Part shown: piece by piece, positions 11,747-24,999 of the stretch
How positions within the stretch are numbered: position 1 is the first letter of the stretch
Layout of the letters: every line of letters begins with the position of its first letter
Source of the DNA: Papilionanthe hookeriana x Papilionanthe teres
Taxonomy: Eukaryota; Streptophyta; Magnoliopsida; Asparagales; Orchidaceae
Direction: 5' to 3'
DNA: 64,000 nt
NCBI GenBank assembly: GCA_022702705.1
Contig: CM040434.1
Span: 23,292,001 to 23,356,000 of the forward strand
Notes under the pieces: model-generated
The model's input: the letters and a program-made list of their open reading frames with translations, nothing else
Database searches by the model: none
Told to the model about the DNA's origin: nothing
Made by a program: the position numbers and the translations under genes

Positions 11747-13627
11747 GAAGGCAGCTTCAGGAAAAAGACGACACGATCGCTCAAATGGCGAAAAGGATGG
11801 AAGAGATGGCCGTAGCTCTGGCCACTCTCCAATGTCAAGTACAACCACATAGAGAGACACCCCCAGAGGTCATTCACATTGGAGACGGAGGAAAGGAGAT
11901 TACATCCGTCAATGTGGATGATCAGCTGAAAAAGGATACAACACAAAGTATGATCCCCGAAAAGGATATCAAGAACTTGGTGGAACAGCGAAGTGCGAGA
12001 AGCCTTAGCACAATCGAAGAGCGGGACATCCATTCGGACGGGTAGACCTTACCCGGAAGAATTCGACGCCGTCCAATACCCGAAAGGCTTCGTACCACCT
12101 CCGTTCAAGACCTTCGACGGAACCGGGAACCCCCGACGAGCATGTGGCACACTTTCGTGCCGGCTGTTGCAATGCCGACGGGAGCGATGCATTACTCTTC
12201 CGACAGCTCGTCGCCAGTCCGTCGAGAATCGCCTTCGACCGGTATGCGAATTACCAAATGGTTCGGTGAAGACATTTTCGTAACTAGAGAACCTCTTCAT
12301 CAAGCGATTTGTCGGAGCTCAGCACCACATCACTATAGGTGATTTAGTGGTAGAGAAGCGAAGCCGAACGAAACTTTGGTGGATTACATACTTCGATGGA
12401 GGAACTTAAGCATGAAGTGTGAACCACAACCGCAAGAACAACATGCAATCGGCATTTTACTTAAAAGCATTCACGGCCCGATAGCACTTCTCCTCAAAGG
12501 ATTCACTATTAAGACTTTCGAGAAGTTGTTAAGCAAGGCCGGAAGCTTGCAAGAAGAGGCGAAGCAATTAAGTTTCGCCGACAAGACGGACAAGCAAAAG
12601 CCTCGTGAAGACTTTTGAAAAGAAATCCGGGATCGTTGCGAAGCAGTTGACAAAGGCAAGCAACCGATGCAAATACCACCGAACGGCCGCAAAGAACCAC
12701 AACAGAATTACCAAGAACCCCGGTCCAGCTATCGACTCATCTCCACAAGTATGAACAACCGTCTCGTCCGCAACGTACATTAAGGGAGCTTCTGAACAGA
12801 GAATATCCGTTCAAGAATGAAGCAGTCCCGAAAATGTTCCGTAGTCTGATGAAGACTCCAGATTTCCAGCTGCCAGAGCCTAAAAGACCAGAGGAAGTCA
12901 ACAAGAACGGTGATCCCAACTTTTGCCCCTACCACCGGATGCTTGGGCACAAGATAGAAGATTGCATTACCTTTAAGAGTTGGCTCAACGACAACCTTCG
13001 GAAAGGGAATATAACAATCCCGAAGGAGTACATGAAGGAACCCCTGAAAGGAGGTTCCGTCAATGTTATCTCAACTGATCCCGTCATTCCGATAGATCCC
13101 TATGCGACTAATGATGGATGGACTACCGCCTGGACAAGGTCTTCGAAAAAGATTTTAGACAGCATCCGAACCGCCTCGGTGCGAACTTCAATTCAGAGTT
13201 CGAGAACTGTTAAGCCGGTACTATCACTTGCGATAGAAGAACCACCTCAACAGGAGACGATTGAAGAAAAGAAGAAAATCGACGAAGAAGAGAGGATCGA
13301 GATTCCTAAGGCTGGACTAGGGGTCGCTTATCCTAGGATAGTTGTTTCCGATTCGGGGAGAAATACCTCGAACCTCCGATTTTGTATGATTATCTCGTTC
13401 ACTTCGGTGGGATCATATAATGATAAGGGTGATGGCGTTGGCTACGTTTTGACTGTTTCTAACGATTACGTAACTAGCGACAATCCGGATATCGATTTCG
13501 ATACCAACGACAATTCTCAAATCATACACGATCTCGACGAGCAAAATGATGAAGAAGACATCCATCAAGGAGGCTACGAGAGCTCAACAAGCAACGAATC
13601 TATCTGCGAGTTTCGAGGAGCTCCAGT
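11743..13627 (+). pseudogene. gag: gag polyprotein of the TAT element, frameshifted; 3' end cut by the solo LTR
   Basis: Gag forms the virus-like particle that packages element RNA. Pieces in three frames are visible: 11743-12045 (predicted coiled coil, QLQEKDDTIAQMAKRMEEMA), about 12040-12140 (YPEEFDAVQYPKGFVPPPFK, typical of the gag core start), 12376-12618 (core helices, KSIHGPIALLLKGFTIKTFE) and 12834-13627. The last piece has a zinc-knuckle-like CPYHRMLGHKIEDC, spaced C-x2-H-x4-H-x4-C, as in TAT gag proteins. The frame is open up to the solo LTR at 13628 and resumes in frame in the sequence after it (21072). Upstream frameshifts are near 12040, 12150-12370 and 12620-12830. Confidence 0.82.
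13623..13627. repeat. 5-bp target site duplication, left copy (solo LTR)
   Basis: CCAGT here and again at 21072-21076, immediately outside the TG...CA ends of the LTR. Five bases is the usual Ty3/Gypsy duplication. Confidence 0.93.
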
Positions 13628-16010
13628 TGTTGACCTCATTTTTGATGAGGTCTTCTCTTCTTCTCTTTAGTACTTAGGATCTAGCCTTAGGCTTTTCCTT
13701 TGACTATCTTAGAGGACTAGAATTGGGACCCACCTTTTAGAAATTCAAACCACTTCTTAACTCCCCGCAAACTCCACAAACTTGACCGTAGAACCCTAAT
13801 CACCTAGAGGGTTGAAATCAAATGTGGAAATTTAAAGGATGAGTTCCTATGGGACTCTTTGGCCTTAGGATCGCCTCAGGTGGCTCGGTTCGGTGAAGGG
13901 GCCGACTTACACACACCACACTTATACACTACACCTACACACTACACTTCCACATACCTCCTAAAACCACACCCATACCTAACTTGACCTCCCGACTCAT
14001 GTAGGTGATCCACATGGATGGTCCTTAACCCCTAAGCCCTCGCTAAGAGGGTTAGGAACAACATAGTGAATGCCTCAAGTGAGTCCCTTCATGGCTCACA
14101 TGGGCTTGACATGGCTTCATGGCTCAACCAAAATGATTTCTTTCCACCCAAATTCACCCAATCTACAATTTCCCAAATTTTCAATTTTTGACCCCCGGGA
14201 CCCTACACCTACTAAACCTACCCAAAACCCTTAAAATTACCCAAATTTCTCAAAAATTTCCAAATTACCCAAAATTCTCTAAAATCAATCCCAAACATTT
14301 CCACATCACTAAAATTGATCATTCATACCCAAAAATACCAAAAATTCCAAGAAAACCTCCCAATACCCTCCAAATACCCAAAATACCCCTCTTGGCCAAA
14401 AAAATCCAAAAATTCAGAAAATTCCCAGAAAATTCCAGAAAATCCCAAATACTCCCAATTTTATTTTGTCCAACTACACCATGGGCCAATTTTGTCAATT
14501 TACCCTACTTTTGTCAAAACCCCCAATTTGACCCATTTTAACCCTAAGTGCACCCAATGTCAAGCCAAACCTACCCAATTGACCCCAATTTTGGTCCAAT
14601 TCAATTCTAAACTTCAATTCAACATCCCCAATACTAATCTAGACCAAATCCAAGTCCAATTTGATTGACATTTGGATCCAATTTCACTTTTGGCCTTAAA
14701 GCCCAATTTTGACCCATGACCCAAACCTAACCCAAACTCACCCAATTCAACTCCAATTAACCCCAAACCTTTTCTAAATCTTCCTTAACATTCCCATAAA
14801 CAAAATACTAACATTATTTGCCCAAAATTTAGACCCAAACCCTACTCAAACTCAACCCAAGGTTAAAAGGCCCATTTTTGACCTAAACCCAAACCTAACC
14901 CAAATGAGCCCAAACCCCAAAATCAAAGCCCAACCAAAGTCAAAACCTCTTTGAAACACTCCCATAAACATTTCTCAACATTGATTTTATATCAATTTCA
15001 ACCCTAGCCCAACATTAGCCCAACTTGGCCCACTTTGACCTACATAGGCCCACTTACCAAATAAATCCAAATTCAAACCCATTCAACTCCAAATCACACC
15101 AAATTGATTCCAAGCCCTTCATAGAACATCCCTAAACCAATTATGACATTTATTTGACAAAGTTCTTCAAAAAATTTTTATCCAAATGCCCATCCTAAAA
15201 TCAAAAGCCCATTTCCCTTAAACTTTCCTAAAAGCCCACTTCACCACATCCAAAGGCCCAAAATCTACCCTAAAGCCCACATGACATCTCCATTTGTCAT
15301 CCACTTAATTAAATCCATTACCTAAGTCCTAAATTCACCATCAAATTATTCCAAATCAAGCTTCATCCAAATTTCCACCAAATTATCCAAAATCCTTAAA
15401 ATCTTTTTTTATGAAATCGACCAAACTTTTTGCCAAGCCAAAGGTGAGCCATGAAGCCATGCATGAGCCACATGTGAGCCATGAGAGCTTTGGACACTCC
15501 ACCATGCCATATTGGGTAAGAAGAGGGGGCTTTCCTTAATCCCTAAAGCTCATTAGCCTTAATCATGTTTCACCTAAACTTAAATTTAATCCAAATATAT
15601 TTGGATGGAGACTTCTCCATGCCAAACCAGCTCGATCCCTTTGATCCCCCACAGCATCCAAAGCCACCTCGAAGGGTGCACCAAGCCCAAATGGGTGAAT
15701 TGACCCATTTAGACTCAAAACTAGCCATGCCCCATTCTACTTTGAATCAAAGCCTTTACACATGGCAATTGCCAATTGATTGCACCAAGCCCCGACCACG
15801 ACTCACCCGACCTCGAGGGTGACCCATGCTCGGCCGGCCGGCCACCGAGCCGCCGGAAAACACCATGGCCGAGTGCTCACATGTGAGCCAACTTTGAAAT
15901 TCTCACCTGCTGAGCTGCCCCATCCCCAGTGGCCATTGTAGCTGTTCTTCTCTTGCCAAGAGCAGCTGATCCCAAGCCCTAACTCTCCCTGGGAGGCCCT
16001 CCACCCTCTC

Positions 16011-16020
16011 CTATTTAAAC
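16011..16020 (+). promoter_or_regulatory. Candidate LTR TATA box, solo LTR
   Basis: CTATTTAAAC in the same context as 1646-1655. If active it could start transcription in the middle of the host element and read toward its pol genes. Confidence 0.5.
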
Positions 16021-18589
16021 TCCACCCCTCTCGGCCATGAGAAGAGCTAAGCACAAACCTTGCCAAAACTCGCCAAAATTGTTCCGTACTCCTCCCCATA
16101 CACAGAGCACTTGATCCCCAGGTGAGATCCCCCTGCCATTTCTCCTCTCGCGAGCTCAATTTCGAGTTGAAATTCCACCCAAAACCGGGACACTTCTCCA
16201 CAGGTGAGCCAATTCCCAAATTGATTGGTTCTACACCTTCACCGGACCGAGGGAAGGTGTCCACCAACAAAAGCCCCATCTCCGAGCCACCCGGCTTGCT
16301 CCGGCCTCCAAGCTTTGTGATCGGGCTTGGTCGAAATCACATCCGGACAATTCACCGGACCGGGAGACTTCATCCGGAGCTTCGCCGGGATCCAATCGAA
16401 TGTGCAACAACTCTCGGATTGAAGCCACACTTCTCTGAGCATAGGGATGAGCTAATTCTTCATCCCGAGCTTCTGGAGATTCTCCATTTCAAATGCCTTA
16501 GTTTCAATGCATGTTAACCGTATAGATGTATTCGTCTCTTCAAGACGAATCCATAGAGCATAAGAACATAAAAATCCATTGAGTATCGAGTGAGATCTTA
16601 GAGATTTAGTGTGGACGGCTCTCGGGTGAGGACGCTCGGGGACGATGAACGGATGCCGTCCATTCAATACAAGCGCGGACGAACGGCTCAGATGGCGTCG
16701 GACCAGGAGATGGTACGAGAACCGCGGGGCCCGGGCCGCCGACTCGGGTGGCGGCGTCGAATGGGAGCGCGACGCGTGTGCGTTCGGAGGCTGCCGAGGT
16801 TGACGCGGCGCCGCGTGGATAAATAGAAAATTAGGATATTTTTCTATTTATTTAATTCCCTAAACTTCAAAAATTCATATCTCCGTGTAGAAAAATCAGA
16901 AAAATAAAATAAAAATACCCTCTTGCTCAGTGAACAGAGGAGAATAATGTGGAATAGAAATCATTTAATTTCATCAAGTATTTTAATTTTTATAATTTAT
17001 TTACTCTCTGCATTATTTTAATTCTCCATGCATGCATACAATTCACCATGGCATGAGACCATAGGGCTTTTGAAGCCTCCGAATTTGGGAACATTCCCTG
17101 AATTTTCCAAAGTCGAGGCCATCCCTATGAAAAGTTATTGATTTTTCAAATTCAGGTTACTCGTTTTGAGTATTTTAATTCCAATAAATAGCATGTTGTG
17201 AAATAAATTCTAGGAAAATTTGGTGAGGTTTCTTATGACCAGAGAACCTTAGGAAAAATAGGTTTTGACTTAGTTCATTTAAAACAACCCTAATTGGCTT
17301 AAAAACCCAAAATAGGTCTTTAATTAATTAAAGTTAACCATGCATCAAATTGACTTGAAATCAATTCTCCACTGACCTTTAGGATCAGAGGAACCCACCA
17401 TAAAAATTTGAGGTCAATTGGACTTGGTTAGCCCCACTAATTGGGTTGATTAAGCCACTTAGTCATTTTAAACTTAAAAAATTCATAACTTTCAAAATAC
17501 CTTTCAAAAATTCACCAAATTGGTTTTGGAGCCTCTCTGATATCAGGGGAACCTAAGAAAATTAAAATTTCAATTTTCTAAAAAAGTTGATTTTTAATCA
17601 TATTTTAATATTTTTAATAATTAAAAAATAATAAAAATCACAAAAATAATAAAATTCACCAAAATGTCACATTTTGAATTTTTATCACATAGGAACAAAT
17701 CCCACATTTTTCTTAGGTCTATTTGGTGAGATATTAAATTTTAAAGCTTTAAGGTAATTTTAAAATTAAAAAAAAATGTATTTTCTAGCATTTTCACTAA
17801 AATAATTATAATAAATTATAGAAAAATCCGAAAATTGTAAAATTTGCTTCTCTGGTTTCCTTGATATCAGAGAGATTTTTGAAAAATATAAAATTCATTT
17901 TTCAACATTTATTTTATTTTTAAATTAATTAACACTCCAAAAGTTAAAATAATTATAATAAAAATAATATAATTCAAAAAATCACCAAAATTGGTCCAAG
18001 TGCTTCTCTTGTCATTAGAAATGTCCCCTAATTTTCTTAAGGACAGAAACTTTCCCTTGGTCATGTTATTTAATTTTCCTTGGAAATCTCTATTTTCCAC
18101 CAAAAATAATTATATAAATAAATTAAATACAGAAAAATCACATTTTCTCCTCTCATGTCTTTATTGACATATGAGTAAATTCACATAAAAATTTCAAGTT
18201 CATTTGAGTTCAATTTAGTGAGTTATGAAATTATTAAGCTTAAAGGGTAAAATGGTAATTAAAATTTTAATCCTTAATTAAAACTTTAGGTTTAATAAAA
18301 AATTAACAAATAAAATATTTGAACCTAATCTGATTTGGATGATTGAAATTTAAATAATTAAAGGGTAGAAACCCATTAAGCAATTTTAAAATGATTAAAC
18401 TTTAATTAAATAATGGATTAAATTTGGAAGAATAATAAAATTGGAATTATTAAAATAGGGATATTATTAGGAAGAGATTTATTCTTTAATTTAAAAAAAT
18501 CTCTAAATTAATTATCTCATTAATATTCAATTCTTAATTAAAATGATAACTCAAATTTAAAATATTAAAAGACTTAATTATTAAACTCT

Positions 18590-18970
18590 TTTAAAAATTT
18601 CAATTAAAATTAAATTAAATTAAATTAAATTAAAATTAAATTAAATTAAATTAAATTAAATAATTGAATTAAATTAAATCAAATTAAATTAAATTAAACA
18701 ATCAAATTAAATTAAATTAAATTAAATAAATTAAATTAAATTAAATAATTGAATTAAATTAAATTAAATTAAATAATTAAATTAAATTAAATTAAATTAA
18801 ACTAAATTAAATTAAATTAAATTAAATTAAATCAAATTAAATTAAATTAAATCAAATTAAATTAAAATTAAATCAAATCAAATTAAATTAATTTAACATC
18901 AAATCAAACTCAATTGAATTAAATTAAATTAAAACTCAATTAAATTAAATTAAATTAAATTAAATATAAC
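18590..18970 (+). repeat. (AAATT)n-rich tract, solo LTR
   Basis: Pentanucleotide AAATT runs interrupted by TCAAA and AATTG variants; longer and differently interrupted than the tract in the 5' and 3' LTRs. Confidence 0.85.
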
Positions 18971-21071
18971 ATCACCAAAGACAAAGAATTCAAAATAAAT
19001 CTAAAATAACTTGAACACTATTCCAAATTTAAACTCTTTAACTTAAACCAAATCATTTGAATACTAATTTACCCTCAAAAGCTTTAGTTATCATAACTCC
19101 TAAATAGAACATTAAATGAAATGTTACTTCACTTATAGGACATTCAAATGTCCTAGTTCATCGAGTAAGATAACAACGAAACTTGAATTCTCGGACGATT
19201 AATTCATTTATATAATCGAATTCATTTGGACTTAAAACAATCCTAGAAATATTGAAAAGATGTTTAAGATTCTTCTTAAGCACTTCCTCGATATGATAGG
19301 ACATTTATAAGAACAATTGGATTTAATTATTCTTTGATGAAGAAAATCGTCTTCAAACAAAAATACAAAGACCTAGACGTCATAGGAAATGACTAGCTAT
19401 AGGATTAGGAATTTGGTAGAAAACCATAACCCTTACCTTAGCTTTACCTAGGAACTTGCTTAAATATTCTAATTGTATTTTAAGTGCAGCTTGGGATGAC
19501 GAGAAGACCCTCCGAGTACGCTTTTATTTTATTGCAATCTACTTTCTTGCAATTTACATTATTGCAATTTATTTAACCGCATTGCACTTACTTTTCTTGC
19601 ATGATAAACAATCGTTGCATGAAAACTCACACCTTTAGGATAGACCCTAAAACCGAAACCGGAACTAAGTTAAAAGTCATTGCAAGATAAAATTCACCGC
19701 CACAACATTTCAAAATATAAAACAAGTCAAAATTTAATTACAAACAGAACACAAAACTACAATTACAACTAAATTAAAACATCCTGTTGGATGATCGGGA
19801 ATACCTCGGATGATGTAACCTACGTGGTGCTAACGGGATTTCCCACGGTCTAAATGAAAGTGTGGAACTCATTCAGTTGAGTTTAGCAAATTCATCTGGA
19901 CTAAGTGAATCCGATAAAAATAATGATGCCGGAAGGATGGAACCGTGGGATCTTAACCGGTGTCGTTATAATCAACTTTAAGATTTGTTTTAATTAAAAC
20001 ACAAAAAAAACCACCTGGAAATTAAGATTTTCTCTAAACCAAAACACTTTTCTCATCTCCTGGTTTATGATTTCTAAAACTAAACCTCTGCAACAATAAG
20101 GAGCTCGGAGCATGGTGGGCAGCACGACCATCGTCATCAGCAAAACCTGAACCTACTTCAGCAAAACTTTCTTAGAATTAAATAACCAAGCCATAGGATT
20201 TCGAGGTAGTTTGCCTTATGCAACATAAATCCTCAACCTTTTGTTAGGCATTTGCCTTGCAAATTAAGCCCTAACCGGATTTAGGATTCCGAGGTAGTCG
20301 TCTGATACGACATAAACCCTCACATCTTCGAGGCTATTTGTATGATTCTATCATATAAATATAAGTCCTAATTAAATAAAATTGGCAAGATCAAAACATT
20401 TAAATAAATATTAGGACTTCCCTAAATCCAAGCCAAACAATAGGATAGTCGGGAAATTACCGAAGTTTACTTCGAATCTGTGATTTCTCCTACCTTTCTT
20501 CCTTTGGATTCACAAAACAAAATGTTCCAAACTTGATCCATTCCCTATTGAAATTCCAAAATTCAATCCCTTGAAAACTTAAACTTTGAAATTCCTGAGA
20601 GCAGAATTATTGATTATTATCGAGAGTTTTCTTAGGTGATTCCCGTCACTTAAGATGTAATTAACTATAGGGGCTTGCCTTTATGGGGAATTTTGAAGAA
20701 CCCAGGTAATATAAACCCTGTTTAATGTTTTCATATTAAGCAGGGGAAACTTGTCGGCTTATAGAATTGGTTCGCAGACCAAACGGATGTCACAAATCTT
20801 CTAGTTTATTTAATCGAGCCCTACCGTCAAGCAGTGTGTCTATCCTTAGGGATAGATACACGGTTTGTGGTGCGGTGCTCGTTTATATAAACTATTTGGG
20901 ATGTGAGAATCGGTTTAGTCTCATATCTTAAAACCATCAAATTTGAAATTATTTTCAAAATTAAATACTACTTTTCAAACTATTTATTTTAATTAAATTA
21001 AAAATTCGCCGACAGATTTCTGTTAGGCGACCCCTCTTCAAAATAAAACACAACCTAAAAATATGCCGACA

Positions 21072-21076
21072 CCAGT
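21072..21076. repeat. 5-bp target site duplication, right copy (solo LTR)
   Basis: CCAGT, exact repeat of 13623-13627. Confidence 0.93.
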
Positions 21077-22323
21077 CACAATAGAGTTAGAGCCTTCAGA
21101 TTCTGAAGCTAATTCAGAAGAACCTGTCATTCCAATTCAAGAAGAAACACCAGCGAGCTCAACACTAGATTCAGAAGAAATTACAGAAGTCAACTTAAGA
21201 AGTGGAAAAGTTCTACCTCCGAGAATGGGTCCAAAGGACAAAGGAAAGCAGGTGGTTGTTCAAGAAGAACCAACCCCAGTAGAAGAAGTACCCATTCGAG
21301 AAGAAGTCGAGACACATGGAAATAAAGTGGACTACAATGTGCTAGCCCATCTTAGAAAACTACCGGCCAAACTGAGCATTTACGATGCTCTCATCTTATC
21401 AAAGGAGATGAGAGAAGCTCTGATCAAGGCCTTACTTGATCCGGAAATTTGCTTAGCTCAAATGGCCGGAGATTCCTTAGATGAGGTTTGCTCGTTAAAG
21501 GAACGACGAGGTGTTACCTTCACGGACAATGACCTACTACTTGGGACAGCGAGATCACAACCGACCGTTGTACATTTCGATTACTAATTGGGAAGTTTAC
21601 ACTCTCCAGAGTATTGGTGGATCCAGGAGCATCGATCAATATAATGAGTCTTCGAACGCTAGCATACTTGGAAATTGATGCTCGTGAGCTCGAGGCCGAC
21701 AAAATGTTATTAAGAGGATTTAACCAGAAAGGAGAAAGAGCTCTCGGGTCAATAACGCTACTAATGAAGACCGGTGACTTAGCAAAGACAACCGCAAAAT
21801 TTCACATAATTGATTCAGAAACATCGTTCAACGCTCTACTGGGCCGACCATGGATACATAAAACAGGATGGTACCATCATCTCTACATCAGTGCATCAAA
21901 TACTACGATGGAGGGGGGCAGTGCATCAAAGGTGACTTACAACCATTCTCCGTACATGAGATTGGAATCCATGAAGACGCAGCTTATTATGCACCGTCGA
22001 AGAAAACAATCTTCTCCAGAGATACCGTAACAAATGAAGCAAAGAAAGTTCGGGACAACGAAGAACCTGAAGTTCTAGTCCAACAGTCACTCACCACTCC
22101 CTTACGGCGAGATGGTGAAGGTTTCTCCACAACTCAAATCCGAGGTCGAGGCCGGGGACGAGGTCGTGGTAGAGACACTAGGACAATTGGACAGAGGAAA
22201 CCAGCCATCAATGTCGATTGGAATGATAGTTCTGAAGAAGAAAAGGAAATCAAGCAAGAAGCAGCAACAATAAGTCGAAAGAAGCCGCAATTCAAGATCT
22301 CTCTCGAAGATGAGAAGAACTAA
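21072..22323 (+). pseudogene. gag-pro linker and aspartic protease of the TAT element, frameshifted
   Basis: The first part (to 21587) is acidic and Pro/Glu-rich, then carries a helical region (YDALILSKEMREALIKALLD), as seen between gag and protease in this lineage. The protease follows in another frame: VDPGASINIM (from about 21617) has the D-x-G-A-S active site with Pro in the middle position, and LLGRPWIHKTG (near 21838) is the conserved distal part. A further frameshift falls near 21866, after which AVPSSLHQC-like sequence continues as VPSSLHQCIKYYDG, then an Arg-Gly-rich stretch (RGRGRGRGRGRDTR, near 22143). An in-frame TAA at 22321 separates this from the RT part. The protease would cleave the polyprotein. 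Confidence 0.8.
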
Positions 22324-22335
22324 GAATACAAATCA

Positions 22336-23640
22336 ATGTATGAGAAGATTAACCACTACGTACATACTATGACCCTAACCCCGATCCATTCTAACAAAAT
22401 CGAGGGCATGGTGGTCAAAGAGGTACGTAGCGACGGTGCAAAGCCAATTAAATTCTACCGTGATGCTTCTTCCTCCAAAACTGAAAATAATGTACAATTC
22501 GAAGATGTCACTTCATCAGAATTAATGGAATTACCTTTTGAGTGGTACTCTCCCTGTGTTCAAAATTTAATTCAGCGTGGTTTCTTACCTCGACAGTGGA
22601 CAAAAGGTCAATCTCAACATTTTGAAAAATTATGGAATAATTCCGGTCGTCCACCCAATTCGAAGCATGGTCTCGGATTCGGCACAGTAGGGTCAGTTGA
22701 AGATACTAAATTTTTCTTGGTTGTCACTTGCGAATCTAATGAAAACTGCATGGAAACTACATACGAACTCGAAGATGTACAAATTGGAGACGCTCCACCA
22801 GAATTCGAAGAAGAGATTAAATCTACAATAGATGAGTTAACGGAAGTCAACTTAGGTACTAGCGAAGAGCCTAGACCTACCTTTGTTAGCTCCTTACTCA
22901 ATAAAGAAGACTCCAAAGAAATGATCAAATTACTAATGGAATTTAAAGACTGTTTTGCCTGGAACTATGACGAGATGCCGAGATTAGCTCCGGAGGTTGC
23001 GATCCATAAGCTAGGAGTGGATCCTACTTCGTCCCGATCGGACAAGGTCCCGGAAGAATGCGTCTAAAAATCGAACAACAAGTCATAGCCAAAGTTAAAA
23101 AGCTAATAGACGCTAAATTTGTCCGTGAAGAACAATACCCGACTTGGCTAGCCAATGTAGTGCCGATCGAAAGAAGAATGGTCGGATCGGAATTTGTGTG
23201 GACTTCGAGAGATTTAAACAAGGCATGTCCAAAAGATGAATTCCCTCTACCGATCCCGAATTAATGATCGACATTGCTTCAACGCATGAAATATTCTCAT
23301 TCATGGATGGATCTTCGGGATACAACCGGATAAAAATGGCTCCGTGAAGATGAAAAGCTTACGGCATTCGAACGCCGATCGGAGTATTTTGCTACACAGT
23401 GATGCCATTCGGACTGAAGAACGCAGGAGAAACCTACCAAAGAGCAATGACAAGAATTTTTGATGATCTCATCCACAATCAAGTCGAATGCTACGTAGAC
23501 GATGTGGTCATCAAAAGCAAAGTAAAGGAAAACCACCTGTATGATTTGAGAATTGTTTTCGAACGATTAAGACAATTTAACCTTAAGATGAATCCCTTAA
23601 AATGCGCCTTCGGCGTCACCTCCGGAAATTCTTAGGATTC
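22336..23640 (+). pseudogene. pol: Reverse transcriptase of the TAT element, frameshifted
   Basis: RT copies element RNA into DNA inside the particle. An open stretch of 243 codons (22336-23067) is the linker leading into RT and contains KDCFAWNYDEMPRLAPEVAI, the usual lead-in. The fingers and palm follow in shifted frames: 23058-23264 (RDLNKACPKDEFPLP), about 23270-23400 (SGYNRIKMA), and 23399-23635 with MPFGLKNAGETYQRAM and the active site YVDD at 23492-23503. Each break can be read as a single-base indel (near 23255, 23343, 23365 and 23620), and the amino acids between breaks fit the family well. Confidence 0.86.
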
Positions 23641-24414
23641 GTTGTCCGACATCGTGGAATTGAAATCGACCCGGAGAAGATTAAAGCTATCTTAGAAATG
23701 CCGCCTCCCAAAACCTTAAAACAACTACGATCTTTTCAAGGGAAATTGGCATATCTTCGACGCTTTATCTCAAACTTGTCAGGTAGGTGTCAGCCTTTCT
23801 CGGCATTAGTTAAAAAGGACGCCAAATTTATTTGGGAAGAGAAATGCCGGAAGGCCTTCGAGGACATTAAACAATATTTAATGACACCTCCTGTCTTAGC
23901 AGCCCCAGTCTCGGGTAGACCGTCGATACTTTACACCGCGGCTTTAGACGACTCTCTCGGAGCCTCATTAGCCAGAGTCGATGATGAGGGTAAAGAAAAT
24001 GCTCTTTACTACTTAAGCCGTCGTTTACTTCCAACGGAAGTAAGGTATCCCGCAATTGAAAAGCATTGTTTGGCCTCGATCTTCGCCGCTCAAAAGCTCG
24101 GGCACTACATGCTTTCTCATAAGGTCAACTCGATCTCGAAGTTTAATCCATTGCAATACTTGATGACTCGGCCAACACTTTCCGGCGGACTTGCCGGATG
24201 GTCGATGATATTATTGCAATTCGATATAACTTTCGTGCCTCTTCGTGCCGTAAAGGGACAAGTCTTAGCGGACTTCCTCGCAAGACACCCTTTGCCGGCT
24301 GAATCTCCTCTCGATGACGATCTGCCGGATGAACAAATAATGAACCTAGAAGACCTTGATGATCGACGTTGGGAATTATATTTCGACGGAGCATCTTCGA
24401 CACACAAAGACTAA
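23602..24414 (+). pseudogene. RT connection and RNase H domain of the TAT element
   Basis: An open stretch of 270 codons continues RT with FLGFVVRHRGIEIDPEKIKA and the LRSFQGKLAYLRRFI segment. It then carries the Ty3-type RNase H (ILYTAALDDSLGASL, ENALYYLSRRLLPTEVRYPAIEKHCLA), which removes RNA from the RNA/DNA hybrid. It ends in a spacer with VLADFLARHPLP, then the start of the second RNase H, WELYFDGASSTHKD, where a TAA at 24412 cuts the frame. This is the longest conserved pol piece in the element. Confidence 0.85.
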
Positions 24415-24800
24415 GAATCGCAAGTGATAGTGCCGGTAAGGCGGGAATCGGACTAATCTTTATAACGCCGGAGCGGGGATGTTAAGGTACTCCTACCACT
24501 GACGGAACCATGTACAAACAACGAAGCGAGAATACGAAGCCCTCATAACGGGACCGGAATTAACTATTCAAATGGGGATAACGGACATCAACATCTACGG
24601 GGATTCCCGATTAATCATTCAACGGATCGTCGGACGAGTACGAATTTTAAAGCCAAGACTCGAACAATACTTCCGAGTATGCCATACAGTTGTTGGAACG
24701 ATTCCAAATGTGACGATCTACAAAATTCCCGAAAAGAAAATGCTTTAGCGAGATGCTTTAGCCCATCTCGCAAAAGAATTTGCCGTTTGCAAGATGAATC
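24367..24800 (+). pseudogene. Second, archaeal-type RNase H (aRH) of the TAT element, degraded
   Basis: After the normal RNase H a second RNase H fold begins with LYFDGASS (first catalytic Asp) and continues in shifted frames with AGIGLIFITPE (near 24438), an NNEA box (near 24517) and IYGDSRLIIQ (near 24593, another catalytic Asp). Then comes ALAHLAKEF-like sequence near 24760. A dual RNase H is a hallmark of the TAT/Ogre lineage and is the main reason for that assignment. At least four frameshifts or stops break it. Confidence 0.75.
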
Positions 24801-24999
24801 GGTGGAAGTGTCGGTTCACGGACGTCAAGTCCTATCACGGCTCGACATAGACACAATACACAAATCGAAAAAGAAAAAGAATCGGTTGCGGCAGTGACGG
24901 AAAACACGGAAGATTGGCGACGGCCATTGATGAACTACACCGCAAACGGGAAAGCTACCGGACGATAGGTCGTTAGCCCATCGGATCAAGAAAAGAACT

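Larger units (their letters stand above)
13628..21071 (+). mobile_element. Solo LTR of the same TAT family inserted at the gag/protease junction
   Basis: This 7444-bp copy starts TGTTGACC and ends GCCGACA like the 3' LTR (30569-38011, 7443 bp). It is flanked by perfect CCAGT repeats, and the reading frame on its two sides joins without loss (gag before, protease region after). It has no primer binding site or internal region, so it is the product of recombination between the two LTRs of an inserted element. It differs from the 5'/3' pair more than they do from each other: for example it lacks some bases near 15520 and has a different (AAATT)n tract. It therefore came from another family member. 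Confidence 0.93.

Noticed and set aside
11304..12033. Antisense open frames across gag (110 and 188 codons), as in the antisense extra gene of some TAT elements
   Set aside because: They mirror the sense gag codons, have no domain, and lie in gag rather than between integrase and the 3' LTR.
9850..13627. Reading LTR(1-9849)-gag-LTR(13628-21071) as a short complete non-autonomous element
   Set aside because: CCAGT borders the second LTR on both sides and the reading frame continues after it into protease, so it is an insertion in one longer element; there is also no polypurine run before 13628.
14188..14668. 117-codon open frames rich in Pro, Asn, Lys and Thr at the LTR start (also 31119 and 63536)
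   Set aside because: Low-complexity product of the CCCAAA-rich block, which has few stops in two frames; not conserved in frame between copies.
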